From the NCBI GenBank assembly GCA_015257485.1, contig JABZKC010000014.1:1-17298 (forward strand): 17,298 nucleotides of DNA. The letters run 5' to 3'. The position numbers were made by a program, and so were the translations under genes. Source of the stretch: Nanosynbacter sp. (GTDB taxonomy: Bacteria > Patescibacteriota > Saccharimonadia > Saccharimonadales > Saccharimonadaceae). The number at the start of each line of letters is the position of its first letter. Positions within the stretch are counted from its first letter, which is position 1. Below, in pieces: positions 7,362 to 14,119 of the stretch. The notes beneath the pieces are model-generated. The model saw only the letters and a program-made list of their open reading frames with translations, was not told where the DNA came from and did not search any database.

Positions 7362-7994
7362 ATGAAAAAAGCGATAGAATCTAAAAAATCTGAAGTTTCA
7401 TCAGATGTAGTTTCTCGAGCGGAGAATAAGCTTGCTGGGGCATCGCAAGCTTTTTCTTTTGATTTTCGAGATAAGACTGTGCTGGATATTGGTTCGAGTA
7501 CCGGTGGTTTCACTGAGTATGCTTTGCGCCGTGGCGCAAAGCGAGTTTTTGCGGTCGAAAAGGGAACTAATCAGATGAAGGCGCCACTGCGCTTCGATCC
7601 GCGGATTACCCTTCTAGAGAAGACCGATATCTTTTTCGTTGACTTTACGCAGTTTGGTCCGCTCGATGTGGTGCTGGCTGATGTCTCGTTTGTTTCTCTG
7701 AAAAAAGTACTCGCTCATGTCAAGCTCCAGTCCGAAGTTCACTCGGCCGACTTTTTGATGATGTTAAAACCTCAGTTTGAAGCCAAATCCTTTCAGCTTA
7801 AAAACGGTATCGTGAAGAACGAAAAAATCCGTCGTGAAATTATTAAAGATTTTGAACTTTGGCTCAAACAAAATCACTTTAAGTTGGTGGACAAACGTGA
7901 TAATTTTCTCGCCGGCAAAAACGGCAACGTCGAGCGCTTCTATTATTTGAAATTGGTTGAAAACTCTGTGTGTTCGCATTATAATCATAAGTAA
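7362..7994 (+). CDS. TlyA/FtsJ-like rRNA methyltransferase, lacking the S4 domain
   Basis: This is a Rossmann-fold SAM-dependent methyltransferase of the TlyA (hemolysin A/FtsJ) type, which 2'-O-methylates rRNA cytidines in known members. The SAM loop VLDIGSSTGGFTEYAL lies near residues 41-56, followed by RVFAVEKGTNQM and DVVLADVSFVSLKKVL, the typical TlyA order. The protein is 210 aa. TlyA proteins usually have an N-terminal S4 RNA-binding domain of about 60 aa; here only about 35 unrelated residues precede the catalytic fold. It starts 4 nt after the efp stop without a clear Shine-Dalgarno, which suggests translational coupling. The 3' end contains the promoter of the next gene. Confidence 0.85.
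   Translation: MKKAIESKKSEVSSDVVSRAENKLAGASQAFSFDFRDKTVLDIGSSTGGFTEYALRRGAKRVFAVEKGTNQMKAPLRFDPRITLLEKTDIFFVDFTQFGPLDVVLADVSFVSLKKVLAHVKLQSEVHSADFLMMLKPQFEAKSFQLKNGIVKNEKIRREIIKDFELWLKQNHFKLVDKRDNFLAGKNGNVERFYYLKLVENSVCSHYNHK
7957..7985 (+). promoter_or_regulatory. Internal promoter TTGAAA-17-TATAAT for the gene at 7996
   Basis: TTGAAA (7957-7962) and TATAAT (7980-7985) are separated by 17 bp, inside the end of the methyltransferase gene. The expected start near 7992-7993 leaves a leader of only about 3-4 nt before the ATG at 7996, and no Shine-Dalgarno is present. Confidence 0.65.
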
Positions 7995-7995
7995 T

Positions 7996-8868
7996 ATGAA
8001 CCCAGAAAATTCAAATCTTTATCCACCAGAGGAAAGCTCAGCAGAAAATTTTACTCCAGTGGAAAAATCTACTGCAGCTGAAAATTTTACTTCATCGAAA
8101 AATTCTACCACAGACGAAAATTCTACCACCGCGGAAGATAACTACACTCCGTCAGTGCAGGAACTTGCTATGACTTCCGATATGACAGACGAAAAAATTA
8201 AAGTTAAATTAGACAAGAAAGTTATTGCCATCATCGTCTCTATTGCGGTGTTAATCGTTGCGGCGGCTGGCGTCGGTATTTGGGCAATTGCGAAATCGAA
8301 AGCCAATAATCATGATGGTGCTTCCGGATCCAACTCAGCGCAGCAGTCGAAAGACGGCTCCTCCACGGTGAAGAAAACTGAAGCTTCCGCTGATGATGGA
8401 TTAATCGATCCAGATAAGGATGAAGCTTATATTAAGAAGAAGTCCGACTATACGGCAAATCCTGAGGAATATGTAAATAATTTCAATCTTGATATCTCTT
8501 CCCGGGAAGATTTTGAAAATTTTAAATACCTACTTTTCTCCGATGTAAATAATATCGAAGGAGAAAATTTTAAGGACAATGTCTTGCAGGATCCAGATGA
8601 AGCCGTGAAGCGCCTCGATGCCTTGGAAGAAAAGCTTGGTAGTGGTAATAAATCTCTGGAAAAACTCTTCACCCTCTATCGCGCCCATCTTTATCTAATC
8701 GCGAATAATCCAGATGTTGCGAAAATTTATCTCGATCAGGTGGATGAAAATTCGCTGACTAAGAATTTAAAGAAGTTCTACTATGAATTGGTCGCCAAAT
8801 ATTATGGTCTCGCCGAAGACTTCGATAAATCTCAGGAATATTACGATAAATCTAATTCCGCCGAATAA
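7996..8868 (+). CDS. Membrane-anchored protein with a Ser/Thr/Glu-rich N-terminus, unknown
   Basis: The family is not recognised. From the ATG at 7996 the protein has 290 aa. It has a low-complexity N-terminus (about 1-60) built of degenerate repeats around (A)ENFT/ENST, one strong transmembrane helix (about 75-98, VIAIIVSIAVLIVAAAGVGIWAI), a flexible Ser/Gly/Lys linker (about 99-135), and a helical, acidic C-terminal part (about 140-290). The C-terminal part looks like one or two TPR-type helix pairs (for example LFTLYRAHLYLIANNPDVAKIYLDQV). The likely topology is cytoplasmic N-tail with an outside helical domain. The upstream in-frame ATG at 7957 overlaps the previous gene and the promoter, so 7996 is preferred. 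A strong terminator follows the stop. Confidence 0.85.
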   Translation: MNPENSNLYPPEESSAENFTPVEKSTAAENFTSSKNSTTDENSTTAEDNYTPSVQELAMTSDMTDEKIKVKLDKKVIAIIVSIAVLIVAAAGVGIWAIAKSKANNHDGASGSNSAQQSKDGSSTVKKTEASADDGLIDPDKDEAYIKKKSDYTANPEEYVNNFNLDISSREDFENFKYLLFSDVNNIEGENFKDNVLQDPDEAVKRLDALEEKLGSGNKSLEKLFTLYRAHLYLIANNPDVAKIYLDQVDENSLTKNLKKFYYELVAKYYGLAEDFDKSQEYYDKSNSAE

Positions 8869-8872
8869 AATA

Positions 8873-8903
8873 AAAATACCCAGATTGCTCTGGGTATTTT
8901 TTT
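8873..8903 (+). terminator. Terminator of the rpsF-efp operon/orphan gene
   Basis: A perfect 12-bp stem, AAAATACCCAGA (8873-8884) with TCTGGGTATTTT (8889-8900), has a TTGC tetraloop and runs into a T-tract. Confidence 0.92.
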
Positions 8904-8935
8904 ATGAAAGATTTTAGGTAATTGAATCTAAAGTA

Positions 8936-8960
8936 GGAAAAAGCCTAGCTTGCGCTAGGC
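8936..8960 (-). terminator. Terminator of rnj
   Basis: GCCTAGC (8943-8949) and GCTAGGC (8954-8960) form a 7-bp stem with a 4-nt loop. On the minus strand it is followed by TTTTTCC. It starts 7 bp after the rnj stop. Confidence 0.85.
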
Positions 8961-8966
8961 CACTCC

Positions 8967-11240
8967 TTAGACTTTATTAATCACTGGAATTACGATAGGG
9001 GTATGTCCAGTCGCATCGAAGAGGATGCGGGTAATGTCTTCCTTTACTTCTTCCTTTAAGACCTTCACCTCTGGTTCGGTAGAGATCGACTTGTCCGTTT
9101 TTACGCGCAGATAGTGACGAATCTTGCCGATCAATTCCTCAGAATTATCGAGATAAATAAAGGCACGCGACACGATATCTGGCGTCTTAATCAGGCGACC
9201 AGTTTTCTTGCTAATAGTCAGCACGATCATGAAGATACCTTCGCGCGAGATGTGAATGCGGTCCTTCACCACGGCTTCATGCACCGGTTTATCGGCATCG
9301 TCGTAAAGTTTGTTACCGACTGAGATGCGACCATTTTTGCGGATAGTCTTGTTTGGTAGAAGTTCCACGATATCACCATCATCGGCTACTAGGATGCGGT
9401 CGTGTGGAATTCCTACTACATTTTCCGCCATTTCCGCGTTATGTTCCATCATGAAGAATTCACCGTGGTATGGTAAATAGTTCAAAGGCTGCAAACGCGT
9501 CACGAAATCGACATGATCTTCGTAATAGGCGTGACCCGAAAGGTGAAGTGGGCCGATATTGGTGAGGTGGGTTTTACCGTTTTGAATCACCTGTGCACCT
9601 TCACGAAGGAGGCCGTCCACGGTGTTCACCACGTGTGGTTCGTTACCAGGAATTGGGTTAGAAGAGAAGACGACAGTATCGCTAGCTTTAATCTTGATGA
9701 ATTTGTGGGCGCCGGTCACCATGCGATTCAACACGGCGTTCAATTCACCTTGCGAGCCAGTACAGACAATCGTCACCTTATCATCAGGAAGTTTGATAAT
9801 ATCTTCCATCTTCATCACGGTATCTTTTGGCACCTTGATACACTTGGCACGGAGCGCCACTTCGATATTATTAATCATCGAGAAACCAGCAAAGGCCACC
9901 TTGCGACCACGTCGATAAGCTTGGTCCAAAATCATCCCGATACGGTTAATCTGAGAAGAGAAGCAGGAAATAATCACGCGGCCATTTGCGTAGTGATCCA
10001 TCACCTTGCCGATATTGTCACCGACATCATATTCAGAATGTGGGTGGTGACCTGGGGAATCAATGTTGGTCGATTCGTTCAACATCAAAGAGATGCCTTC
10101 GTGCTTCACAATTTCATCGAGACGTTCAAGGTCGGATTGGCGGTCAATTGGGTTAGCTTCCGCGCGCCAGTCACCAGAGAGATAAATCACACCGTTCGGG
10201 GTACGAATCACCAGACCACAGTTGCCTGGAATCGAGTGTAGCATGTGAATAAATTCCACACTGAGATGCTCGGAAACTTGAATTTTTTCGTGCTTGAATG
10301 GGTCAACCACGTTGTAATTTAGTTCTGGCAAGTCATCGATTTCACTCATTTGGCGCTTAATCATCCCGATAGTAAAATCGGTCGCGTAAATTGGCGTGAG
10401 CGGGCCAAACTTTGGCAAAAGATGCTTACAGGCTCCGATGTGATCAAGGTGAGCGTGAGTAAAGAGAATGGCTTTCACCTTGCTGAGGTTATCCTCGAGG
10501 TATTTAATATCCGGAATCATGTAGTTCACGCCTGGGTAATCCTCCGAAGCGAACAGTACACCCATGTCAATTACGATCATTTCGTTTTTGTATTCGATCA
10601 CGGTCATGTTCTTACCGATGCCGAATTCACCAACACCACCGATTGGAATCACGCGCACCGCTTCTGGGTCTGGACGAGCTGCCTTGAGTTGGGCGTTTGT
10701 CACTTGGGCACCGTTGTAGCCATTGAAACGAGATTTGTTTACCGGCACGCCGATGATGTGCTGGGTGGCCTGGGCGTTCACGTCTTGTGAAAGCATGCGC
10801 TGGTGGTGTACCATTTCGCCACGACGGGTCGAAACTGAAAGGTTCACTTTGCGAGAATCATTGTCGCTCGCTACAGAGTTATTTTCGGCGGCGTTGCCTT
10901 GGTTACCACGCTTTTTGTTGTTTTTATTCTGGCGGTTATTGCGAGATTTTTGGTTGTCGGAATTGTTTGAATTGTTTGCACCGTTTGTACCGTTTGCACC
11001 GTTTGCGCGGTCCGATTTTTTGCCACGAAAATCTTTGCCACCAGGTTTGAAATTGCTATTAAAATTACGTTTTTGCGCCTGTTCGAAGATTACCGCGGCG
11101 CCAGTTTCTACTGGCTTTTCCTCGGCTTTTTCGAAGTTAGTGCGGTTCTGATTTTCCTCAAAACGGCGCTTAATCTCTGGCAAACGCTCGGCCTGCATTC
11201 GCATCAACTTCGCACGACGCTCTTGTTCTTGTTTATTCAT
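8967..11240 (-). CDS. rnj: Ribonuclease J with a long disordered basic N-terminal extension
   Basis: RNase J is a zinc-dependent beta-CASP nuclease with 5'-3' exonuclease and endonuclease activity in mRNA and rRNA processing. The protein is 757 aa; most RNase J proteins are about 550-600 aa. The extra length is residues 1 to about 193: a Lys/Arg/Glu N-terminal helix, then Asn/Gly/Lys/Arg low complexity including tandem NG(A/T) triplets (about 80-95). The core starts near VRVIPIGGVGEFG (about 196). The metal motif HAHLDH is at 262-267 (commonly HGHxDH), GDWRAE near 356, the beta-CASP domain near 385-545, HLSGHA near 566-571 and the YHGE motif near 591-594. The C-terminal domain is present. The ATG is preceded by AAGGA; the promoter TGC-TATAAT is at 11330-11338. 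Confidence 0.95.
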   Translation of the reverse strand: MNKQEQERRAKLMRMQAERLPEIKRRFEENQNRTNFEKAEEKPVETGAAVIFEQAQKRNFNSNFKPGGKDFRGKKSDRANGANGTNGANNSNNSDNQKSRNNRQNKNNKKRGNQGNAAENNSVASDNDSRKVNLSVSTRRGEMVHHQRMLSQDVNAQATQHIIGVPVNKSRFNGYNGAQVTNAQLKAARPDPEAVRVIPIGGVGEFGIGKNMTVIEYKNEMIVIDMGVLFASEDYPGVNYMIPDIKYLEDNLSKVKAILFTHAHLDHIGACKHLLPKFGPLTPIYATDFTIGMIKRQMSEIDDLPELNYNVVDPFKHEKIQVSEHLSVEFIHMLHSIPGNCGLVIRTPNGVIYLSGDWRAEANPIDRQSDLERLDEIVKHEGISLMLNESTNIDSPGHHPHSEYDVGDNIGKVMDHYANGRVIISCFSSQINRIGMILDQAYRRGRKVAFAGFSMINNIEVALRAKCIKVPKDTVMKMEDIIKLPDDKVTIVCTGSQGELNAVLNRMVTGAHKFIKIKASDTVVFSSNPIPGNEPHVVNTVDGLLREGAQVIQNGKTHLTNIGPLHLSGHAYYEDHVDFVTRLQPLNYLPYHGEFFMMEHNAEMAENVVGIPHDRILVADDGDIVELLPNKTIRKNGRISVGNKLYDDADKPVHEAVVKDRIHISREGIFMIVLTISKKTGRLIKTPDIVSRAFIYLDNSEELIGKIRHYLRVKTDKSISTEPEVKVLKEEVKEDITRILFDATGHTPIVIPVINKV

Positions 11241-11329
11241 TTAATCCTTAAGTAGATAAGTTAATATTAAAATATTTTTGCACAAAAACCTCAGTGAGAT
11301 TCGGGTTACAAGAAATATTAATTACCACT

Positions 11330-11338
11330 ATTATAGCA
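11330..11338 (-). promoter_or_regulatory. rnj promoter, extended -10
   Basis: On the minus strand TGC (11338-11336) precedes TATAAT (11335-11330). The predicted start near 11323 gives a leader of about 83 nt ending in TTAAGGATTAA before the rnj ATG. It is divergent to the island promoter at 11370, only about 35 bp away. Confidence 0.65.
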
Positions 11339-11369
11339 AATGTGGGGAAGGATTTCAAGGATTGGGCGC

Positions 11370-11375
11370 TATAAT
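11370..11375 (+). promoter_or_regulatory. Promoter (-10) of the GIY-YIG pseudogene
   Basis: A perfect TATAAT is followed by an expected start at 11382, three nt before the ATG at 11385. No Shine-Dalgarno and no clear -35 are visible. Confidence 0.5.
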
Positions 11376-11384
11376 GAAGTTATT

Positions 11385-11854
11385 ATGGAATCCATCAAAC
11401 TCAACGATTTACTTCAGCTCACTGAGGAGCAAATTGCAAATACAAAAATTCGCTTTATGACACCAAGTGAGCGTATTGGCTTTAATCCGAACCGGGATGC
11501 TGAAGATTTGGTCAAACAAGACGAAATTAATTTGCATGCCTCAGTCTATAATCGTGAGAAATCTGTTTCATTTAAGGAAGGCGTTATTGCGATTGGTTTT
11601 ATTAGAATAGATATAGATAAAGATCTTTGGCTGATGACTGGTGTAGAGCATTAAGATCACGCAAAGGTGTCTATTTAATTACAGATAAAAACACCGGAAA
11701 ACAGTATGTTGGTTCAGCTTATGGTGAGGATGGAATTTTAGGTCGTTGGAGTGTTTATTTGAAGAGTGGGTATGCCAAAAATGAAAAAGAAAATAATAAA
11801 TATCCAAACAAAAAACTCAAGGAGTTAGTCAAAGAAAAAGGTTTGAAGTATTGA
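11385..11854 (+). pseudogene. Decayed GIY-YIG nuclease family gene
   Basis: Two overlapping frames hold the two ends of one protein type. Frame 1 (11385-11654, 89 aa) encodes an N-terminal domain (IKLNDLLQLTEEQIANTKIRFMTP..., ending FIRIDIDKDLWLMTGV). Frame 2 (from about 11630 to 11854) encodes DDWCRALRSRKGVYLITDKNTG-KQYVGSAYGEDGILGRW, with the GVY...YVG signature of a GIY-YIG nuclease and its Arg. In intact relatives I know, roughly 100 or more residues separate these parts, so I infer an internal deletion with frameshift. The two frames overlap at TGACTGG, a possible microhomology scar. The C-terminus also stops early at LKELVKEKGLKY. It is unlikely to make an active enzyme. The intact family acts on DNA and is often mobile or defence-linked. 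Confidence 0.75.
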
Positions 11855-12079
11855 CTATAGCCATTACCAAACGAAAATTGATACATTTAAGGTATGTGAT
11901 TACTAGATTAGTAGACACAAAGATAATTTTAAGATTGATATTTTTTGGTACAAAATACTCGGCTATACGTGGTGGATGACTGACTCCTGAAACTCTCCTG
12001 GGTACATGGTTAGTTTTACTGGAGCCGAATGAATTAAAAAATAATGACAATGGAGAAAAAGAAGTAGAGTGTAATAAAT
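11855..12079. other. Island spacer with degenerate coding remnants
   Basis: This AT-rich stretch has no convincing intact gene. One plus-strand frame is open on both sides of a TGA at 11977-11979. After it, 11980-12123 reads 47 codons (beginning LTPETLLGTWLVLLEPNE) but runs into the operator repeats and has no start codon, so it is at most a remnant. A GCTATAC at 11962-11968 resembles part of the downstream 11-bp repeat. The minus-strand 92-aa frame looks like chance. Confidence 0.4.
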
Positions 12080-12166
12080 CCTGTATAGCGTCTTTATTTA
12101 TAAACACGCTATACAGGGAATAAGTATACCTGTATAGCGATTATTGACAGAAACACGCTATACAGG
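12080..12166. repeat. Tandem operator-like array: four 11-bp half-sites in two inverted pairs
   Basis: CCTGTATAGCG occurs at 12080-12090 and 12129-12139; its exact reverse complement CGCTATACAGG occurs at 12107-12117 and 12156-12166. All four copies are perfect. Each inverted pair has a 16-bp spacer, and the second pair is an exact 49-bp shift of the first. The second pair encloses the TTGACA -35 box of the ATPase promoter and ends directly at its TACAAT -10 box. This is what a repressor or autoregulator binding region would look like. The spacers differ in sequence, so the half-sites are the conserved part. Confidence 0.85.
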
Positions 12167-12172
12167 TACAAT
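12144..12172 (+). promoter_or_regulatory. ATPase cassette promoter TTGACA-17-TACAAT
   Basis: A consensus -35 (12144-12149), a 17-bp spacer and a near-consensus -10 (12167-12172) predict +1 at 12179, the A of the ATPase ATG, so the mRNA would be leaderless. The -35 lies in the spacer of the second inverted pair; a bound protein would be expected to block polymerase. Confidence 0.85.
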
Positions 12173-12178
12173 AGTTAT

Positions 12179-13153
12179 ATGAAGATGTATTTCTCCAATT
12201 CCGATTACCTAGCTTATTTCGATGGTTTTTTGAATAAACTTGACTTAACAGACGAAACAAATCTAGTGATAGAGACTCATCCGAAGTGGATTAACGTTCA
12301 TCCTGCAATTTTAACATTAGCAGCGTCACTCGCCCTACAGGTCGGAGAAGATAACGTACAGATCCCAAATTTAACCGCATCTTCCGGATCATACCTTGAT
12401 AGTATGGGGTTATTTAACTTTACTTCTCAAAAATCACCATATTTGATAAACAGGAAAGACCCTTCCGGTCGTTTTGTTCCATTAACCATAATTAAAACAC
12501 CAGACGAACAGTCACGTTTTATCTCTGAAATGATTCCCCTACTCCATCTTCCACCAGATAAGGCAGATGCTATAAAATATGTTGTCGGAGAATTGATTAG
12601 AAACGTGTTGGAGCACTCCATGAGTAAAACTGGGGCAATAGTTGCCGCTCAATACTATAAGAAGTCCAATACTATTCGTATAGGAATATGCGACAACGGA
12701 ATTGGGATCCGTCAGAGTCTAAGTAAATTTTGGCCAAATCACGCAGAAAATGATGTCAACGCCATTAAATGGGCATTAACTCCAGGAGTTTCTGGAACCA
12801 CTACTAATGCGGGTGGAACCGGAGACAATGCCGGAGCCGGACTATTCTTCATTAAGTCAATTGTCAAAGTTACTAGAAATTACTTTATGATATACAGCGG
12901 GTCAGGCATATATAAACTTTTATTGCGAGACAAACGTTCCGAAAATCCTCGATTAACAATTAATCCAGAAGATGATCGCCATTCGGAAAGAGCTGATGCT
13001 CCATATCTTCACGGTACACTAGTCGCAATTGATTTAACATTAGATAATGACTTGGATGAATTTGATAAACTTTTAGCTAAAATACGCACTAGTTATGGAG
13101 ATGCTATACGGCTACGACAAAAACGTCAATATAGGAGATTTAAGTTTGTATGA
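12179..13153 (+). CDS. GHKL (HATPase_c) ATP-binding protein, partner of the STAS-like protein
   Basis: The protein is 324 aa. Residues 1 to about 110 form an uncharacterised N-domain. Residues about 128-290 form a GHKL ATPase: N-box GELIRNVLEHS (137-147), G1 box DNGIGI (172-177), and a G2-type glycine-rich loop around 205-221 (GVSGTTTNAGGTGDNAGAGL). There is no HisKA dimerisation domain or phospho-His, so this is not a classic sensor kinase; it resembles anti-sigma-type kinases and GHKL regulators. The C-terminus is a basic helix (RLRQKRQYRRFKF). The ATG is placed at the predicted +1. The stop overlaps the next gene (ATGA), so the two are translationally coupled and probably form a complex. 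It is more AT-rich than the housekeeping genes around the island, consistent with transfer. Confidence 0.88.
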   Translation: MKMYFSNSDYLAYFDGFLNKLDLTDETNLVIETHPKWINVHPAILTLAASLALQVGEDNVQIPNLTASSGSYLDSMGLFNFTSQKSPYLINRKDPSGRFVPLTIIKTPDEQSRFISEMIPLLHLPPDKADAIKYVVGELIRNVLEHSMSKTGAIVAAQYYKKSNTIRIGICDNGIGIRQSLSKFWPNHAENDVNAIKWALTPGVSGTTTNAGGTGDNAGAGLFFIKSIVKVTRNYFMIYSGSGIYKLLLRDKRSENPRLTINPEDDRHSERADAPYLHGTLVAIDLTLDNDLDEFDKLLAKIRTSYGDAIRLRQKRQYRRFKFV

Positions 13154-13437
13154 TAATAAAGATGTTTAAATATATCGGTGATTATGGCGAAAACAAAGAT
13201 ATTGCTAGAAAAATTCGATTAGAAATTATTTTGCCGTGCCTTAAAAAAAAAGAAGATATAACGATTGATTTTGAGGGGGTAACTGGAGCCACGCAGTCAT
13301 TTATCCACGCGTTACTTGCTGATCCAATTCGAAAATACTCGGAAATTGTTTTTGATAAAATAAACTTTAAGAACTGTACAGATAATGTAAAAGTTGTGAT
13401 TGAGATCGTCGAGGAATATATGCAGGAAAGCATGTAG
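13150..13437 (+). CDS. STAS-like (DUF4325-type) protein
   Basis: The protein is 95 aa. The pattern ITIDFEGVTGATQSFIHALLADPIRKY (about 36-61) matches the STAS-like DUF4325 family, whose members sit beside or are fused to HATPase_c proteins. STAS folds act as phospho-switchable partners of anti-sigma kinases; Ser50 in the TQSF motif lies where such a switch serine would be expected, but phosphorylation is inference. The ATG at 13150 overlaps the ATPase stop by 4 nt; a second ATG at 13162 is possible. No terminator is evident immediately after it; an 8-bp partial copy of the operator half-site lies at 13456-13463. Confidence 0.8.
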   Translation: MIIKMFKYIGDYGENKDIARKIRLEIILPCLKKKEDITIDFEGVTGATQSFIHALLADPIRKYSEIVFDKINFKNCTDNVKVVIEIVEEYMQESM

Positions 13438-13563
13438 TCTAAGATTTTGATTAAACGCTATACCGCTTAAATGCAAGCGCAGTCCTAAAAAAGAAAGATT
13501 AGTATTCTGAGTAACGGATTCTTATTAAAACACAAAAGTTGTAGAGGTGTAAGGTGTACTATT

Positions 13564-14115
13564 ATGATTGAACAAATACGCAAATGTCAAAAATGTAGTT
13601 TATGTTTTAATCAAAAGCCATTATTGGATTTAGAAAAAGACTGTCAAGTGTTTTGGGCGGGGCTTTCAGCTAAAAAAATAAAGTCGTATCAAGAAACCCC
13701 ATTGTCATCAGAAACTAATACAGGAATGTTAATTCATAAAATAGAAAAATTATGTGAAAATGTTAGCTTTTATAAAACTAACTTGGTTAAATGTCTCCCA
13801 TTGACGGAACAGAAAAAATTACGCTACCCAAATAGAAAGGAAATAAACTGTTGTTTCGAACATTTGGTTAATGAAATTAATACAATGTCTCCTAAAATTG
13901 TTTTTTTATTGGGGGAAAAAGTGTATTCATCGGTCGCGGAAAATCTCAAAATTGAGTTTGAGAAATGGGATGGATTTGAATATCACTATAAAGAATACAA
14001 TGGTATATATTATGTGCCTATTCATCATCCTTCTTATATATATGTTTATAAAAGAAAATATATGGAAGCTTATATAAAGAGTGTAGAAAAAATAATAAAA
14101 AAATTATTACCATAG
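13564..14115 (+). CDS. Uracil-DNA glycosylase superfamily-like protein with an Fe-S cysteine set
   Basis: The 183-aa protein follows the layout of family 4/5 uracil-DNA glycosylases, which bind a [4Fe-4S] cluster. Cysteines are C8-x2-C11, C77 in NLVKCLP, and C96 or C97 after a PNRKEIN stretch, matching the KCxPP-NRxP-E-C spacing of that family. IVFLLGEKV and the terminal HHPSYIY (154-160) fit the later motifs. The first active-site motif, normally GEAPG, reads WAGLSAKK, so normal uracil-excision chemistry is doubtful. It may be a divergent glycosylase or a binding-only protein. It lies 126 bp after the STAS-like gene; AAGGTG at 13551-13556 is the likely ribosome site. It is very AT-rich, suggesting transfer. 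The stop is followed within a few bases by an hsdM remnant. Confidence 0.72.
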   Translation: MIEQIRKCQKCSLCFNQKPLLDLEKDCQVFWAGLSAKKIKSYQETPLSSETNTGMLIHKIEKLCENVSFYKTNLVKCLPLTEQKKLRYPNRKEINCCFEHLVNEINTMSPKIVFLLGEKVYSSVAENLKIEFEKWDGFEYHYKEYNGIYYVPIHHPSYIYVYKRKYMEAYIKSVEKIIKKLLP

Positions 14116-14119
14116 ATAT

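Noticed and set aside
7957..7995. Longer start of the orphan membrane protein
   Set aside because: It overlaps the preceding gene and the promoter boxes; the ATG at 7996 directly follows the predicted transcription start.
9513..10241. 242-aa plus-strand frame inside rnj
   Set aside because: It is the antisense shadow of the conserved RNase J coding sequence, with no start signals of its own.
11855..12123. Gene with in-frame TGA recoded as glycine or tryptophan
   Set aside because: TGA is a normal stop elsewhere in the window (15575, 13153), and the frame has no start and runs into the operator array.
12080..12166. Recombination site (dif- or lox-like)
   Set aside because: Arms are 11 bp as in dif, but the spacer is 16 bp rather than 6-8, the pair is duplicated, and it coincides with a consensus promoter; operator fits better.
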